A stretch of DNA of 64,000 nucleotides from Areca catechu. Taxonomy: Eukaryota > Streptophyta > Magnoliopsida > Arecales > Arecaceae. Every line of letters starts with the position of its first letter. Position 1 is the first letter of the stretch. The stretch is from the NCBI GenBank assembly GCA_021397845.1, contig CM038039.1:3713731-3777730 (forward strand). Reading direction: 5' to 3'. The position numbers and the translations under genes were made by a program. The notes beneath the pieces were generated by a model, which was not told the origin of the DNA, did not search any database, and was given only the letters and a program-made list of their open reading frames with translations. Shown piece by piece: positions 43,184 through 55,408 of this stretch.

Positions 43184-45127
43184 TGATACGGGACAACCCG
43201 ATCAAAATTAGTTAAGAGGATGGATCGTTGATCATTAAGAAACGATCGTTGGGCTAGGTAATTTAACTTAGAAATATGTCCAATTATTCAAACAACCCAA
43301 ATAGATCCAAATAGGCCTCGAGCAAAGAGGAGGCTCTTCTTTGAGGATCGCACAACTCTATGATCCATGTAGCTCTGAGATCTGTGTAGCTTTGAGATCA
43401 GTGCAAAGCTTGAAGTCAGCAACAGGATCGGGATAGCTTTCACGATCGTGCGCTCTTCTTTCTTCTCCATGGACGGAGACTGGGCGGAATAGAGACTCCC
43501 GATAGGCTTCATCGGTGACAGCGCTGGGGTCAAAGATGGCGGCACGGGAGGAAAAGCTTGGTGGATCCGGCTAGAAGAATGGCGGCACAGACGGGAGGAA
43601 GGCCGGCTGGGAGGCGTCGACTTGCGGAGATGAGAGACTACATTCCCAAGGACACTGTGGTGGTGCACTCTAATGAGGAGGGGATCGGATGATGGAGGGA
43701 TGGTCGGCAGTCGTGGGCGTTCGGGCAAAGGCAGGATCCGGTTAGTAGTTGTGGATTCGGTCGATGACCGAAGATGAGTGAGATGGCATTGATCGGCATG
43801 ACTGGAGGGTGGAACGGCATGGTTGGCAGTAGTGGAATTGACGGTGGCCATGGAAAAAGGCAGGAGTGCAGTATGCGGAGGGCTATGAGGTGGAGAAGTC
43901 GGCCGGACTCGGAGGAGGTGATGCTGATTAGAGACGATGGACTAATGGGGTGAGGCCAATCGGAGGCGGGGTTTAGAGGGGAAGATGGCATCGATCGGAG
44001 GGAAGGATGGGTGGTCCGCATTGGAGATGGGTGTTACGAGCCGGGAGGTCACCAGAGGGGATGGACAAGAGGAGTTCCAGCGAAGGAAGGAATCGAGCGA
44101 AACAGGGCCATAGATGATGGGAAGTCGAACTAAGAGGAATACGAGTAGGATCTCGTCAGAGAGGACATTCTGGTAGTGGGAGGTGATGGAGAAGCAAGGC
44201 AGCTTGTACGGTTGTACAGCGGTGGCGAAAGGTCGATACGATGATGGGAATGGCTGAATCAACATGGGCAGAGATGGAGGGGCTTAGATCTGGGGTGGTG
44301 AAGTGCGATGGCAAGAAGTTGGGTGACGAAGGACTGGAGAAGGAGGTGGGAGGCTTCACGGGATCGAGGAGGATGCTACGATATGAGGCCCTGTTGCAAG
44401 GGCTGGCGATTCGATTGGTTCGGGTAGAGGAGGTGGTGTCGGATGTGGATTTTCCAGGTGGGTGGATGGATGGGTAGCATGGATGTGCAATGCTGGAAGG
44501 AGGCTAGCGCTGTTGAATAGGGAGGCTTTGAGTTTGGAGGTCTCAGGAGCTTGGAGAAGAGAAGAAGAAGAGGAAGCAAGGAGCAAGAAGAAGATGCAGG
44601 AGAGAGAAACCTAGAAGAAGAAATAGAGGGGAAGAAAAAATAGAGATTGAAGAAGAGAGAGAAGAGAGAGGGAGAAGGAAGAGAAGTAGCAGGAAGAAAC
44701 CGAGAAAAGGAGAATAGGAAGTCTCAGAGGAGAGGGGAGATGAGAGGAAGAAGATGCAGAAGAGAGAGAGAGGAGAGAGAGAGAGAAGGGGGAGAGAAGT
44801 CGGGACACACCCCAAACTCTTGTTTCAATAATTTTTTTGATCATTTCATTTCAATAATAAAATACCTTAAATAAACTCTAATAATAAAATATCTTAAATA
44901 AACCTAAAACTTTAACATACTCCAAACAACCGGAAACAAATCTGATACCAATCCTAAAAAAAATTTGATCCTAAAATAACTTATTCGAAACAAACCAATC
45001 CTAAAAATTGAATCGAAGATATCCCTTACCCCATACATCCATAAAAAATATCCCAAAAAAATACATCTATTTGCATCAAGATTCATGTTAGGTGTGCATC
45101 AAGATTCGTGCTAAGATGTCTATATCA
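43184..45127 (-). repeat. LTR 2 of the triple-LTR element
   Basis: Starts TGATACGGGACAACCCG and ends TATATCA (one change from GCATCA). Colinear with LTR 1 and LTR 3. Confidence 0.85.
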
Positions 45128-45345
45128 TTTCTGGGATGGGGTGAACTCGACTCCGTCGAGTCAGGCTTCATGCTGCTCCAAAAGTCTCCAGTCTTCCTTC
45201 ATTATGCTTCCAAAAGTCCAGTCTTAGGAATCCTCGAGCTTCAGCTTGTTCGAAGTGAAATAGCATAAGATAGAATTTTTTTTTAATTACAAACTAATCA
45301 AATACAATAAAATTTAACTGACCAAAACCTAACCTAAACCATGCT
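45128..45345 (-). mobile_element. Internal region 2
   Basis: 218 bases similar to internal region 1, with an extra partial repeat of CAAAAGTCTCCAGTCTT-type sequence. A small deletion affects the PBS/LTR 3 junction: only TGGTATCAAGC-like sequence remains on the minus strand. Confidence 0.75.
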
Positions 45346-47077
45346 TGATACCACTCAAAATAGTTTAAGAGGAGGATCGTGTAGCTTCAAGGTCCATGCA
45401 GAGCTTGAAGTCGCAACAGGGATCGGATAGCTTTCACGATCGTGCGCATATTCTTCCTCTCCACAGACGGAGACTGGGCAGAACAGAAGAGGGACTCCGG
45501 CAGGCTTCGTTGGCAAACAGGTTGGGGTCAAAGATGATAGCACGAGAGGAAAAGCTTGGTGGATCCGGCTGGAAGAATGGTGAAATGGATGGAAGGAAGG
45601 TCGGCTAGGAGGTGTCGGCTTGCGGAGGCAAGACAGCATTCCCATGGACATTGTGGTGGTGCTCTACGATGAGGAGGGGATCGGACAATGAAGGATGGTC
45701 GGCGGTCGTGGGCTTGAGCGGAGGCAGGATCCGGTCAGTAGTTATGGATTCGATCGGAGGCCAGAGATGAGTGAGATGGCATTGACCGGCATGGCTAGAG
45801 AGTGGAATGGCACGGTCGGCAATAGTGGAATTGATGGCAGCCATGGAAAAAGGCAGGAGACGACACGGTATGTGGAGGGTTCTAAGCAAAGAAGTCGGTC
45901 GGACTCGGAGGAGGTGATGCCGATGGAGATGATGGACTGATGGGGTGAGGCCGATCGGAGGGGAAGATGGGCGCGATCGGAGAGAGGGATGGGTGGTCCA
46001 TAGTGGAGATGGATGTTATGGGCCATGAGGTCATCAGAGGGGATGGACAGGAGTTTCAGCGAAGGAAGGAATCTAGCAGAATAGGGCCACAAATGATGGG
46101 ATGTTGGATCGAGAGGAACATAAGCGAGATCTGCTGGAGAGGACATTCTGTCAATGTGAGTGTGATGGAGAAGGGAGGCAGCTTGCAAGTTGTACAGCGA
46201 TGGCAGAAGGTCGGTACGATGATGGGAATGGCTGAATCGAACAAGCGGAGATGGAGGGGCTTGGATTTGGGGTGGTGAAGTGCGACGTGAGAAGTTGGGC
46301 GACAGTGGACTGGAGAAGGAGGCGAGAGGCTTCACGGGATCCAAAACGCTACGGTATGAAGCCCTATTGCAAGGGCTTGGCGGCTCGGTTGGTTTGGGCA
46401 GAGGAGGCGGGGTCGGATGTGGGTTTTCCAGCCGGGTGGATGGTGGCAGCATGGATGGCGGTGCTGGAAGGAGGCTAGCGCTGTGAATAGGAAGGCTTTG
46501 AGTTTGGAGGTTCAGGAGCTTGGAGAGAGAAGAAGAGAGGAAGCAGGGAGCAAGAAGAAGAGCAGGAGAGAGAAATCGAGAAGAAGAAATAGAGGGAAAG
46601 AAGAAACAAAGATGTAGAAGAGAGAGGGAGAGAGAGAAGTAGCAAGAAGAAACCAGGAGAAGAAGGAGAACAGGGAGTCATAGAGGAAAGGGAGATGAGA
46701 GCAAGAAGATGCAGAGAGAGAGAGAGAGAAAGAGAGAAGAGGAGAGGGGGAGAGAAGTCGGGACACATCCCAAACTCTTGTTTCAATAATCCTTAATCAT
46801 TTTATTCCAATAATAAAATCCTTAAATAAACTTTAATAATAAAAACACCTTAAATAAACCTAACACTTTAATAGACTTCAAACAATCGAAAACAAATCCG
46901 ATACCAATCCTAAAATAACTTATTCGAAACAAACCAATCCTAAAAACTAATTATCCTAAAATTTGAATCGAAGATATCTCTTACCCCATACACCCATAAA
47001 AAAATTCAAAAAATACATCTATTGCATCAAGGTTCGTGCTGGGTGTGCATCAAGATCATGCTGAGATGTCCGCATCA
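45346..47077 (-). repeat. LTR 3 of the triple-LTR element
   Basis: Lacks about 200 bases near its left end compared with LTR 1 and LTR 2, but keeps the GCATCA end next to GAGAG. Confidence 0.82.
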
Positions 47078-47082
47078 GAGAG

Positions 47083-47148
47083 CATATTTTCATGTGCCAA
47101 ACCAATATCATGCTCCGAATCATTCTTCTCCTCGATAGATCCTTTCAT
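47083..47148 (-). pseudogene. N-terminus of the hAT relic, separated by the LTR insertion
   Basis: From a minus-strand ATG at 47148 the frame reads MKGSIEEKNDSEHDIGLAHE, up to the GAGAG duplication. Removing 40941-47082 joins it to the BED-like region at 40935. That it is the start of the same gene is inferred from position. Confidence 0.5.
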
Positions 47149-48021
47149 GAATATTTAAAAAGCACATAAGCTCATAATTATATAAATTAATTAATATTTT
47201 ATTTATCAATATTTTTATTTTTATTTAATTATATATTTTTTAAAATTTTTTAGATTTAAAAAATATAAAAGATTATAATATTATAAAAAAATAATTTGAT
47301 CTTAGATTTATATAGGATCCTATCATAAATGCTACATATATTTTTTAAAAAAAAATAGTGGAAATGCATGAAAAGCCTTTTTTTTTTTTCAATATTAGAT
47401 CTAAAGAACTATTTATAAGATGTATCAAAACTGGATAAATCAATATAAATTTATAGTGAAAGTAGCTTTCGAGCCTATAACAATAATCTATAATTATATT
47501 TTTTTGATTAATTATTTTATTTTATTTATTAATTTTTATCTAAAAATATTTTTTAATTTGAAAATTATATTTTTAATATAAAATTATATATTTAATAAAA
47601 AAATATGATCTTATCGTTATTGTATAGATCTTTCATAGATCTATAAATACTCTAAAATCATGTTCCAAAAAAATTGATAGTATTTTTTTTATTTTCTATG
47701 AATTAAAAAAAAGAGATAAAAGGAAATAAGAGAAGGAAAGTATATGTGTACCTTGAAGGATATCTTCTTTTTTGCTATTTTGTATTTGATGGCTTTAAAT
47801 CCTGAAAAAATGAGTTCTGCAGCCTTCCTTCAAACTTCCTATCAAAATTGAGAGCTCTCGAACTCTCAGTTTGTTCTTATCAACCCTCCAAAATCCAATA
47901 TAAACAACAAAAAAAAAATGGAACAGGTCCAAACTGACTGAACCGATTTTGAACTGGTCGGTTCTACGTGATTCAAGTCGGTTCGAGATCGATTCGCACT
48001 GATTCCTAAATATATATATAT

Positions 48022-48055
<34 letters not shown>

Positions 48056-49179
48056 ATTGGGGAGAATCATTTTTATTATCAAAACCGTGCTGGTTTGGCA
48101 CTGGTCTGATTCGATTGGGCCGAACCAGCTGGTTCGTCATGGTTCAGTGAACCGTGCAATATATATTTGCCTCCATGTATAGTGTGATATGTTAGAAAAA
48201 ATTGAAACTACTAGCATCCAATAATATATTAAAAAAAAATGGTAACTTTGTAAAAAAATAAAATGGTGAATTTGTAAAAAAGGACTCCTGAGGCTTTCAG
48301 TGAGGTGCAACGTCCACGTGTTAGGGAAATGCTAAGAAATTGAATGAATATGAGATGGAATGCAATATTGACATGGCTGACCATATCAAGATGTAATAAA
48401 AATATACAAGAAATTATATTGCCAGGCATATTATGAACGAAGAAGAAAAATTTTTAGTATTAAGAGCAACTTTATGTGAGCTATGATGATGTCTTGTTGA
48501 TCTTTTTTATGTATCATCGATGACAGAAAAAAAGTATACCTAGTTGATAAATAGTTGTTGATGAATACATGAAATGGAACACAACTCGATCAGTTGCTCT
48601 ATCCTTATGTCCTAATTTTTTATATCATGGACATAATATTATATTAGATATTATGTCTATCAAAAATCGATAGTATGTTCTAAGAAAAGTTTATATATTC
48701 GATATATTCGTCATTAATGTTTTATATTAAAAAAAATTATTGTAAATAGTTCCTTTAGCAATGTAATGTACAATTATAATGTAAATAAGATAATCTACGT
48801 TGTTTTTCATTCAAATGTTATCTATTACACAATATATTACATGTATAGTTATTCATGTTGTTATAATAATATTTCAAATAATGTCAAAATTTCATGATGC
48901 TATCACTTGATGAATTTATTTTATGTTACTAGAATAAAATGTTATAAACGTAATGTATAGAATAGATTATGCAAGCATATTAGGGAAAATAGAGCAAAAA
49001 GAATACAACTTCTTAGAGAACAAAAAAATCAGCAATTATCAAAAGCAAATGATAATTCAAAGCCGATGCAAGGAGCAAAAAAATGGTCCAAATATTGTCA
49101 TCTACCGTAAATAGCAAAGAAAATCTATGCACTATTCGATATGAAACTTACGAAGATGTTAATCAATAAGAGAAATACA
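47149..49179. other. AT-rich spacer with a TA microsatellite
   Basis: Strongly AT-rich with no gene motif. A (TA)n run spans 48009-48055, inside a segment (47925-48165) rich in GGTTCG/CGAACC words that may be an old hAT-like repeat. Short frames on the minus strand lack motifs. Confidence 0.5.
48009..48055. repeat. (TA)n microsatellite
   Basis: About 23 TA units with one break. Confidence 0.95.
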
Positions 49180-52140
49180 ATTTTATAACAAATATATCAT
49201 CGTAGTTGCATGGTCAATTGGAATGCCAACAAAATCTAAACATATCCATTTTGAATATCAAAGTAAGTTTTGTTTTTTAAAAATATTCAAATAACTAGAA
49301 TATAACTTAATTTTTTATGTTGAAAAATTTATCGAGCCTTTAGATATGGGACTACTACAATATTACTATGATCTCTATAGAGCTAATTTGGTATGCATGC
49401 AGAACATATGCAAAATTCAAAAAAACATCAAACCTCTCATTTACTTCATGTTGTCGTGAAGGTAAAGTTCAGTTATCGAAGTTGAAAGAACTCCAGATTT
49501 TTGGACCTTTTTTGCAAATAAAAGATGGCAGATGGCAACAAAATTTCAAGAAAATATTAAAGTATATAATTCAATGTTCACATTTATATCAATTGAAGCA
49601 AAATTGATAATTAAATCAAAAAAACACCTGGACCTTATATTTTTTGGATTTGTGGCCAAATCATCATGTAATGGGATCATTGTTACCTATTAATGGAGGA
49701 AAAACCAAAATTTGCATTGTTATATATATATATATGACACTAAACATGAAATACGCAATAGAATTGGGGCGATTGTTTCAGGTGATACTTATTTTGAAAT
49801 GGATGAAGGAATTATAGAAGGTTAATCAGGTGTTTGATACTAAAAATTAAATTATCAAAGCTTTTAGAATGGCAAGAGACCAGTTTAAGGAATCTGATTT
49901 CTTATCTATTTGATTAAGATTATTAGGAAACATCATCAAGATAGTTTAAAATAAAATGCTCTCTTTGATATAGAAATTGCTGGATAAATTGGGCTACTTT
50001 AGGCAAGTAGATCAGCAACATGATATCATCATTGAACACAAATGAAGGTTTAAACGTACCAGGGATTTGCATCCAAGTTTTATGGCTATACAATATATAA
50101 TTTCCACGTGGTGAAGATGGATTCATAATTGATATAAAATACAGAGAACTAAAATATATATATAATATATATTGCTAGTTAATATGTTACAATGAGAGAA
50201 TTTTATGTTATAAGATATAACAAAGAGCAAATGAAGGGCAAACATTAATAAAAGATGGTAGATTATTTTGTCAATATTTAGTTGATGCTTTTGCATGTAT
50301 TGAAGAGGAAAGACTAGATTATATTAGAAGAAATCAAAAAAATCTTCGTTCTGAAATTTATCATGGTATAAAAGATGCAGTTGTATGGGAAGGTGTTGAT
50401 AGCGATACAATTGGAAAATGAATTATTTTGCCATCAAGTTTTACTGGTAGTCCCAAAATACATGATCCAAAATTATCAAGATGCTATAGCTATTTATAAT
50501 AGCATGGACTTCCAAGTTTATTCATCACATTTTTTGCAATGCTCAATAGCTTGAAATCAAAGTAGCTTTGAGTTTAATTCTTGTCAGAAAGTTTAAGATA
50601 GGCCTGATATTGTGAGTAAAGTTTTCAAAATAAAGGTCAATAATTATTATCAGATCTTATTAAAACATCATTTTGGAAAAAGCTGTTGCATGTAAATTAA
50701 CATTTCTTGACAAATTAATATGATATAATTACGATACATTTGAGTTTATTTTGATATTGTTTGTTGTTACATTTTTTTGCAGTTCTGCACACAATAGAAT
50801 TTCTAATATGTGGTTTGCCTCATGTACACATTTTGCTTTGGCTAAACTTGGAACACAATTATCCAACAACTATAGACATAGATTCAATAATAAGTATATA
50901 ACCAATTGGATATGAAAGTATTTTTAAGTTTATGATGCATGGTTCATGTGGATATGAAAATCTAAAATCACCATGCAAGGTCAAAGGACAATGTTCAAAA
51001 CATTTTCCAAAAAAATTCGTAATAAATATCAATCGATGAAAATAGATTGTTATTTATAGTAGGAGAGATGATGGTCAATATGATATTAAAAATGGAGTTA
51101 TGCTTAATAATAGATTCGGTGTTCCATATGATCTAGATCTGCTTATATGTTATCAAGCATATAAATGTTGAATTGTGCAATAAATCAAAAATGATCAATA
51201 TCTTTTAAAAATGTAAATAAAGGTATTAATAGAGCAAGAGCTGTCATTACAAAAAAATATAATAGTTAATAATCAAATTAGAGAAAAATGACATGAACAA
51301 GTTGATGAAATTAAAATGTATCTGATTGCTGTACTATCATCATATAATGCAATTTGGTAGATATTTAATTTGATATTCATTTTAGAGAACCAACAATTGA
51401 ATGATTAGTTGTACATCTTTTCTGTATGGATACGATGTTTATCATGGAAATCAAAGTTTACCATCAATTTTAGCAAGAAAAGATATTGATAAAACAATGT
51501 TAACTATATGGATGGTAATAAATTAAATATTTGATGATGCAAGGGATTTGACGTATACAAAATTTCCAACTAACTAGGTATCGACCTCAAAAGATAAAAT
51601 GTGGAGTAGAAGAAAGGGAAAAAAGTCATATTGGTAGAATTATATATGTTCATCCAAGTTTAGGTGAACTATATTATTTATGAATACTTTTAAGTTGTGT
51701 TAAAGGATCCAAAAATTATGAAGAAATTAGAACCGTCAATGGTATTATATACTTGATTTTTTAATTAGTATGTAGTACTTTTGGTTTATTAGGTGATGAT
51801 AAAGAACAGGATGATGCATTATTAATAAGCTTTTTACTAGGCATACATCAGAATCGAGACAATTTCATCACTATTATAGTTTATTATGAAATTGTTAATC
51901 TATATAAGTTTCTAGAAATGCACTGAAAAAATTTTGTGGACGATATCATATGTAGATTGAAGAATATATTACAATTATCAAATTGGTATTCCTAATTACA
52001 ATTGAAGATCATGTTTGTTTGAATTAGAAAAATATTTAATAAAAATTATTGTTCACTTTTTGATTATAATCTTCCAATATCTAATAATCATCATTGAAGA
52101 GTTAAACAATAGATTACTGAAAGAAGAACTCAATTATAAT
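49180..52140 (+). pseudogene. Helitron Rep region (degenerate)
   Basis: Helitron-like N-terminal signal starts with WYACRTYAKFKKTSNLSFTS and CCREGKVQLSKLKEL (49390-49490) and IMGSLLPIN-like sequence near 49675. Near 50593 comes DRPDIVSKVFKIKVN. The HUH nicking motif survives at 50821-50829 inside GLPHVHILLWL (50812-50844). Downstream are CMVHVDMKI-type and KSPCKVKGQCSKHFPKK-like parts, SLPSILARKDIDKTMLTIWM (51452-51520), GRIIYVHPSLGELYYL and FGLLGDDKEQDDALLISFLL (51782-51850). Rep nicks and joins DNA in rolling-circle transposition. Many frameshifts; catalytic tyrosines could not be assigned. Inactive. Confidence 0.85.
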
Positions 52141-53642
52141 GTCCATATATTAGAAGTCGAACTTCAAAGATTATTTGCAAACTTAAATGAAAAGCAAAAG
52201 ATTATTTATGAAGCAGTTCCAAATGCTATGAGCAAAATAAATGTGCATTATTTTTTATATACAATCTTGGAGGAACTGGCAAACATATCTATGATAGATG
52301 ATAATTGTAAAGATACATTCTAAATGTAAAATTATTTTAATTGTTGCTTTTTCAGAATTGCATCACTTTAATTACCTGGTGGATAAACTGTGTATTCAGA
52401 TTTAAAATTCCACTTCAAATTGATGACTCTTTGATATGTGAAATAAAAAAAAAGGTACACAACTTGTAAAGTGATTAAATCTACAAGTTTGATAGTTTAG
52501 GATGAGACTCCTATGAATCATGAAAATTGCTTTAAAACACTTGATAAACACTAAAAGATATTTTACAAAAACAGAATATACCTGCTGATAAAAAAATATT
52601 TGGTGAAAAGATTGTACTTCATGATGTAGATTTTTGACAAACTCTTTCGGTGGTTGTTAGAGGAAATAGATCAGAAGTAGTTGATGCATCAATTAGCAAA
52701 TCATATCTATTTATGGAAATGTTGTAAAGTACTATTTTGAAAAAAAAATATGCGATTGTTGGAGACTGATTTGGATGAAGAATCTAAAATATCATTGATT
52801 AATTTTAGCAAATGCTTTTAGATGTTAAAGATGGAAAAATTCTAGCTATCAAGTTATAAGAAAATGAAAATAAACCATATTGGTTTAAAATTTCAAATGC
52901 TTTGCTCATAAAACCATGGAATAACCATGTTCAGCATATTGCTTCACCTGTCTGCACTAACTTTTGGCAAATTATAATGATCCAGGATATTTAAAAGAAA
53001 GCGCTATAATCACACTTACTAATGAAATTATTGATGAGATAAATATGCATGTCCTATCTTTTATAGATGCGAAGAAAATGTATATTTAAGTTTTGATAAA
53101 GTGTGCAAAACATCGATAGATGATGAAACAATAAATATTTATCTCCTATCAAATTCTTGAATTCTTCAAATTTAATGAAGTTCCTAATCATCAATTAAAT
53201 TTAAAAATAGGTGTTGCATTGATGTTATTGCCAATATAAATTAAAGTGTAGGTCTATGCAATGGCACCTAATTAATTGTGATAAATTTACTTCAAGAGTA
53301 TAGAATCAAAAGTATCATGGGCAATAACATTGATACTAAGTTCCTCGTATTATCATGCAAGTAACCGAGACAAAATAGCTATTTACTTTCAAAAGAAAAA
53401 AAATTATAGCAAGACTTTGCTATGCCATTATAATTAACAAAAGCCAAGGCCAAATTTTGAAAAAAATTGGATTGGACTTGCCCACTCCAGTTTTCAGTCA
53501 TGGTTAACTTTATGTAGCACTTTCTCATGTCACTTCTCAAGAAAGGATAAAAATATTGATAAAAAAATGAAGACACCGTGTCAAAAAATTATACTAGATA
53601 TATTGTATATTGAAGTTTTTAATGATTGCCATGAGGTATAAT
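52141..53642 (+). pseudogene. Helitron Pif1-like helicase region (degenerate)
   Basis: Helicase begins LNEKQKIIYEAV (52181-52216). The Walker A place is blurred in the frame reading YTILEELANISMIDDN, and LPGG near 52375 matches the family. Walker B is DETPMNHENCF at 52501. Later motifs are RQTLSVVVRGNRSEVVDAS near 52640, INKSQGQIL at 53433 and VALSHVTSQERIKILIKK at about 53514, ending with VFNDCHEV and a stop at 53640-53642. The family unwinds DNA during Helitron movement. Stops and frame changes rule out activity. Confidence 0.86.
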
Positions 53643-53652
53643 TTTTGTTATA

Positions 53653-53657
53653 CTATT
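53653..53657. repeat. Left target-site duplication CTATT
   Basis: Exact match to CTATT at 63780-63784 on the other side of gypsy element B. Confidence 0.88.
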
Positions 53658-55007
53658 TATTACCGCCAAGACCGCTATGGCATGTAGCTGAAGACGATCT
53701 CGGACCGTGCCCCTATCGCTCAGGATCCTACTCGAATGCCGGTCCTGCAAAATAGAGGAGACCCAGGTCGGTGATCCCGGCGGGGGCACTTTGACGCTCA
53801 AGTCAGTGATGATCCAGGGGAACAGATCCTTCCGGTCGAGCCCTGTAGGTGGACTCCACGCTAGGAGGAGAAACTTATGAAATGAGAGGGTGTGAGTGGG
53901 TCAAGAGCAGAGCATGGAAATGGCATCAGAGTAGAGCCCGAGCTAAGTGGCTGTGTCCGTCAAAGACCTTCTGTGGATCTCCGGTAGCCTGGAGTAGTGG
54001 CTCTCCTGTGCACTGCCCCCTCTTGCCCGTGTGCTTTCTTGACTTACCTTGTTTGAACCTTGGAGAACTCCTTATAGCTAGGTTGTTGTGCGCCGCTTAT
54101 CTCGGGATCTTCCCCTCACTTGCAGGCATGTGCAGCGATGTCAGGTGCCATGCACGAGGTGACTTTCCCTATCCATGATAGGGAACAACACCGCACACTC
54201 TGACATTCCTTCTAGTCACTCCATTTCAGGAAACCTGGCAAAGCCTCGATTGGCGGGCAGCCTCTTCCTGGATTCGAATCCTTAGGGTTGACTTCCTTTT
54301 TTGGAAGGCGTAGACGGTCGGTCGGGAGCGCAGTGCCTTGATTGGGGGACCCTTCCCTTTCGATGAAAGTGATAGTTAGGGTAGTTATTGCGGCCTAGCA
54401 TGCGCCTCACTGTGGTCCTTGGGCGGCTCGCCACCGTCCAGGAAGCGGTGACGTCCACCGGCTTAGGTCTCCTCACCTGAGGTGGGACGAGCCCATGAAG
54501 GTGGAGCTCGACTTCGGCCACGGCATCTCGACCCGAAGGGAGCCAGCTTGGCGAAGAAGTCTGGGTAGAGGCAAAGCTCGACTTCGGCTACAGCATCTCG
54601 ATCTGAAGGGAGCTAGCCTGACAAAGGAGTCCGGGCAGAGGCGGAGCTCGACTTCGGCCAAGACATCTCGACCTCGAGGTGAGCCAGCTGGCGAAGGAGT
54701 CCGGGCAGAGACAAAGCTTGACTTCGGCCATGGCATCTTGACCCGAGGGAGCCAGCCTGGTGAACGAGTCCAGGCAGAGGCGGACCTCGACTTCGGCCAC
54801 GGTGTCTCGACCCGAAGGGAGCCAGCCTGGCGAAGGAGTCGGGTAGAGGCGGAGCTCTACTTCGGCCACGGTGTCTCGACCCGAAGGGAGCCAGCCTGGC
54901 GAAGGAGCCCGGGCAGAGAATCTGACGTGGTAGCTTCATCCGACAAGGTGTTTGATTAGGTGTGACATGGGTTCCACATCGTCGGCGCTTCGTGAGGCGA
55001 TTCTCCA
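53658..55007 (-). repeat. 3' LTR of gypsy element B
   Basis: Starts TATTACCGCC (original TG start changed) after CTATT. The right end is placed near 55007 by comparison with the other LTR and is uncertain by about 20 bases. It carries six 70-bp repeats and a minus-strand TATAAG box near 54071-54076. Confidence 0.82.
54504..54920 (-). repeat. Six 70-bp tandem repeats in the 3' LTR
   Basis: Units start at 54504, 54574, 54644, 54714, 54783 and 54852 with GAGCTCGACTTCGGCCACGG or variants and include GGGAGCCAGCCTGGCGAAGG. The other LTR has four. Confidence 0.92.
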
Positions 55008-55408
55008 AACTAATACGGGGGAGCCACGTGGGCGCGTCCGAGGAGCACTTATTGCTAGCACAGAATTCAGAGCAGTCGTGGTCAAAATGAGGCATCATCT
55101 TCGTCGATTGCTGATACATGGCGTAGATCCGACGATGGTGGTGTTGTAACGATACGGTTAGGCATCTGGTCACTTTGAAAGGAAAGACAATTTTTTTCTA
55201 AAATATATCTCCTTTCAAATCTTGCATGCCCGCCATCGTACCAGAGATCCTTCTTCTCTCCCGGTCGTTCTTGTCTTTCAAAGTAAACCAGGTTCATCTC
55301 CTTCTCCTCTCCCGACCAGGTAGAACTTTCTTCTATGGCTAGGATCTTCCCAGACCTTATCCATTTTCTTCTTCTTATCTACCCTTCGACTTCGTCTTCA
55401 TCCTCCAA

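Larger units (their letters stand above)
40941..47077 (-). mobile_element. LTR-int-LTR-int-LTR element with long LTRs and tiny internal regions
   Basis: Three direct LTRs (40941-42976, 43184-45127, 45346-47077; about 2036, 1944 and 1732 bases) alternate with two internal regions of about 207 and 218 bases. LTRs start TGATACGGGACAA or TGAAGCGGGACAA and end GCATCA. Each internal region has a purine tract beside the left LTR and a degenerate initiator-tRNA PBS beside the right one, so orientation is minus. No gag or pol exists. One GAGAG duplication flanks the whole, as expected if unequal recombination between LTRs added a unit, or a recombinant inserted as such. It resembles a TRIM in its minimal interior but has unusually long LTRs. 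Confidence 0.88.

Noticed and set aside
54495..54959. Frames through the 70-bp LTR repeats of element B (both strands, also 63142-63780)
   Set aside because: Repeats lie inside LTRs present twice, with different copy number. The frames have no start context or domain and are repeat by-products.
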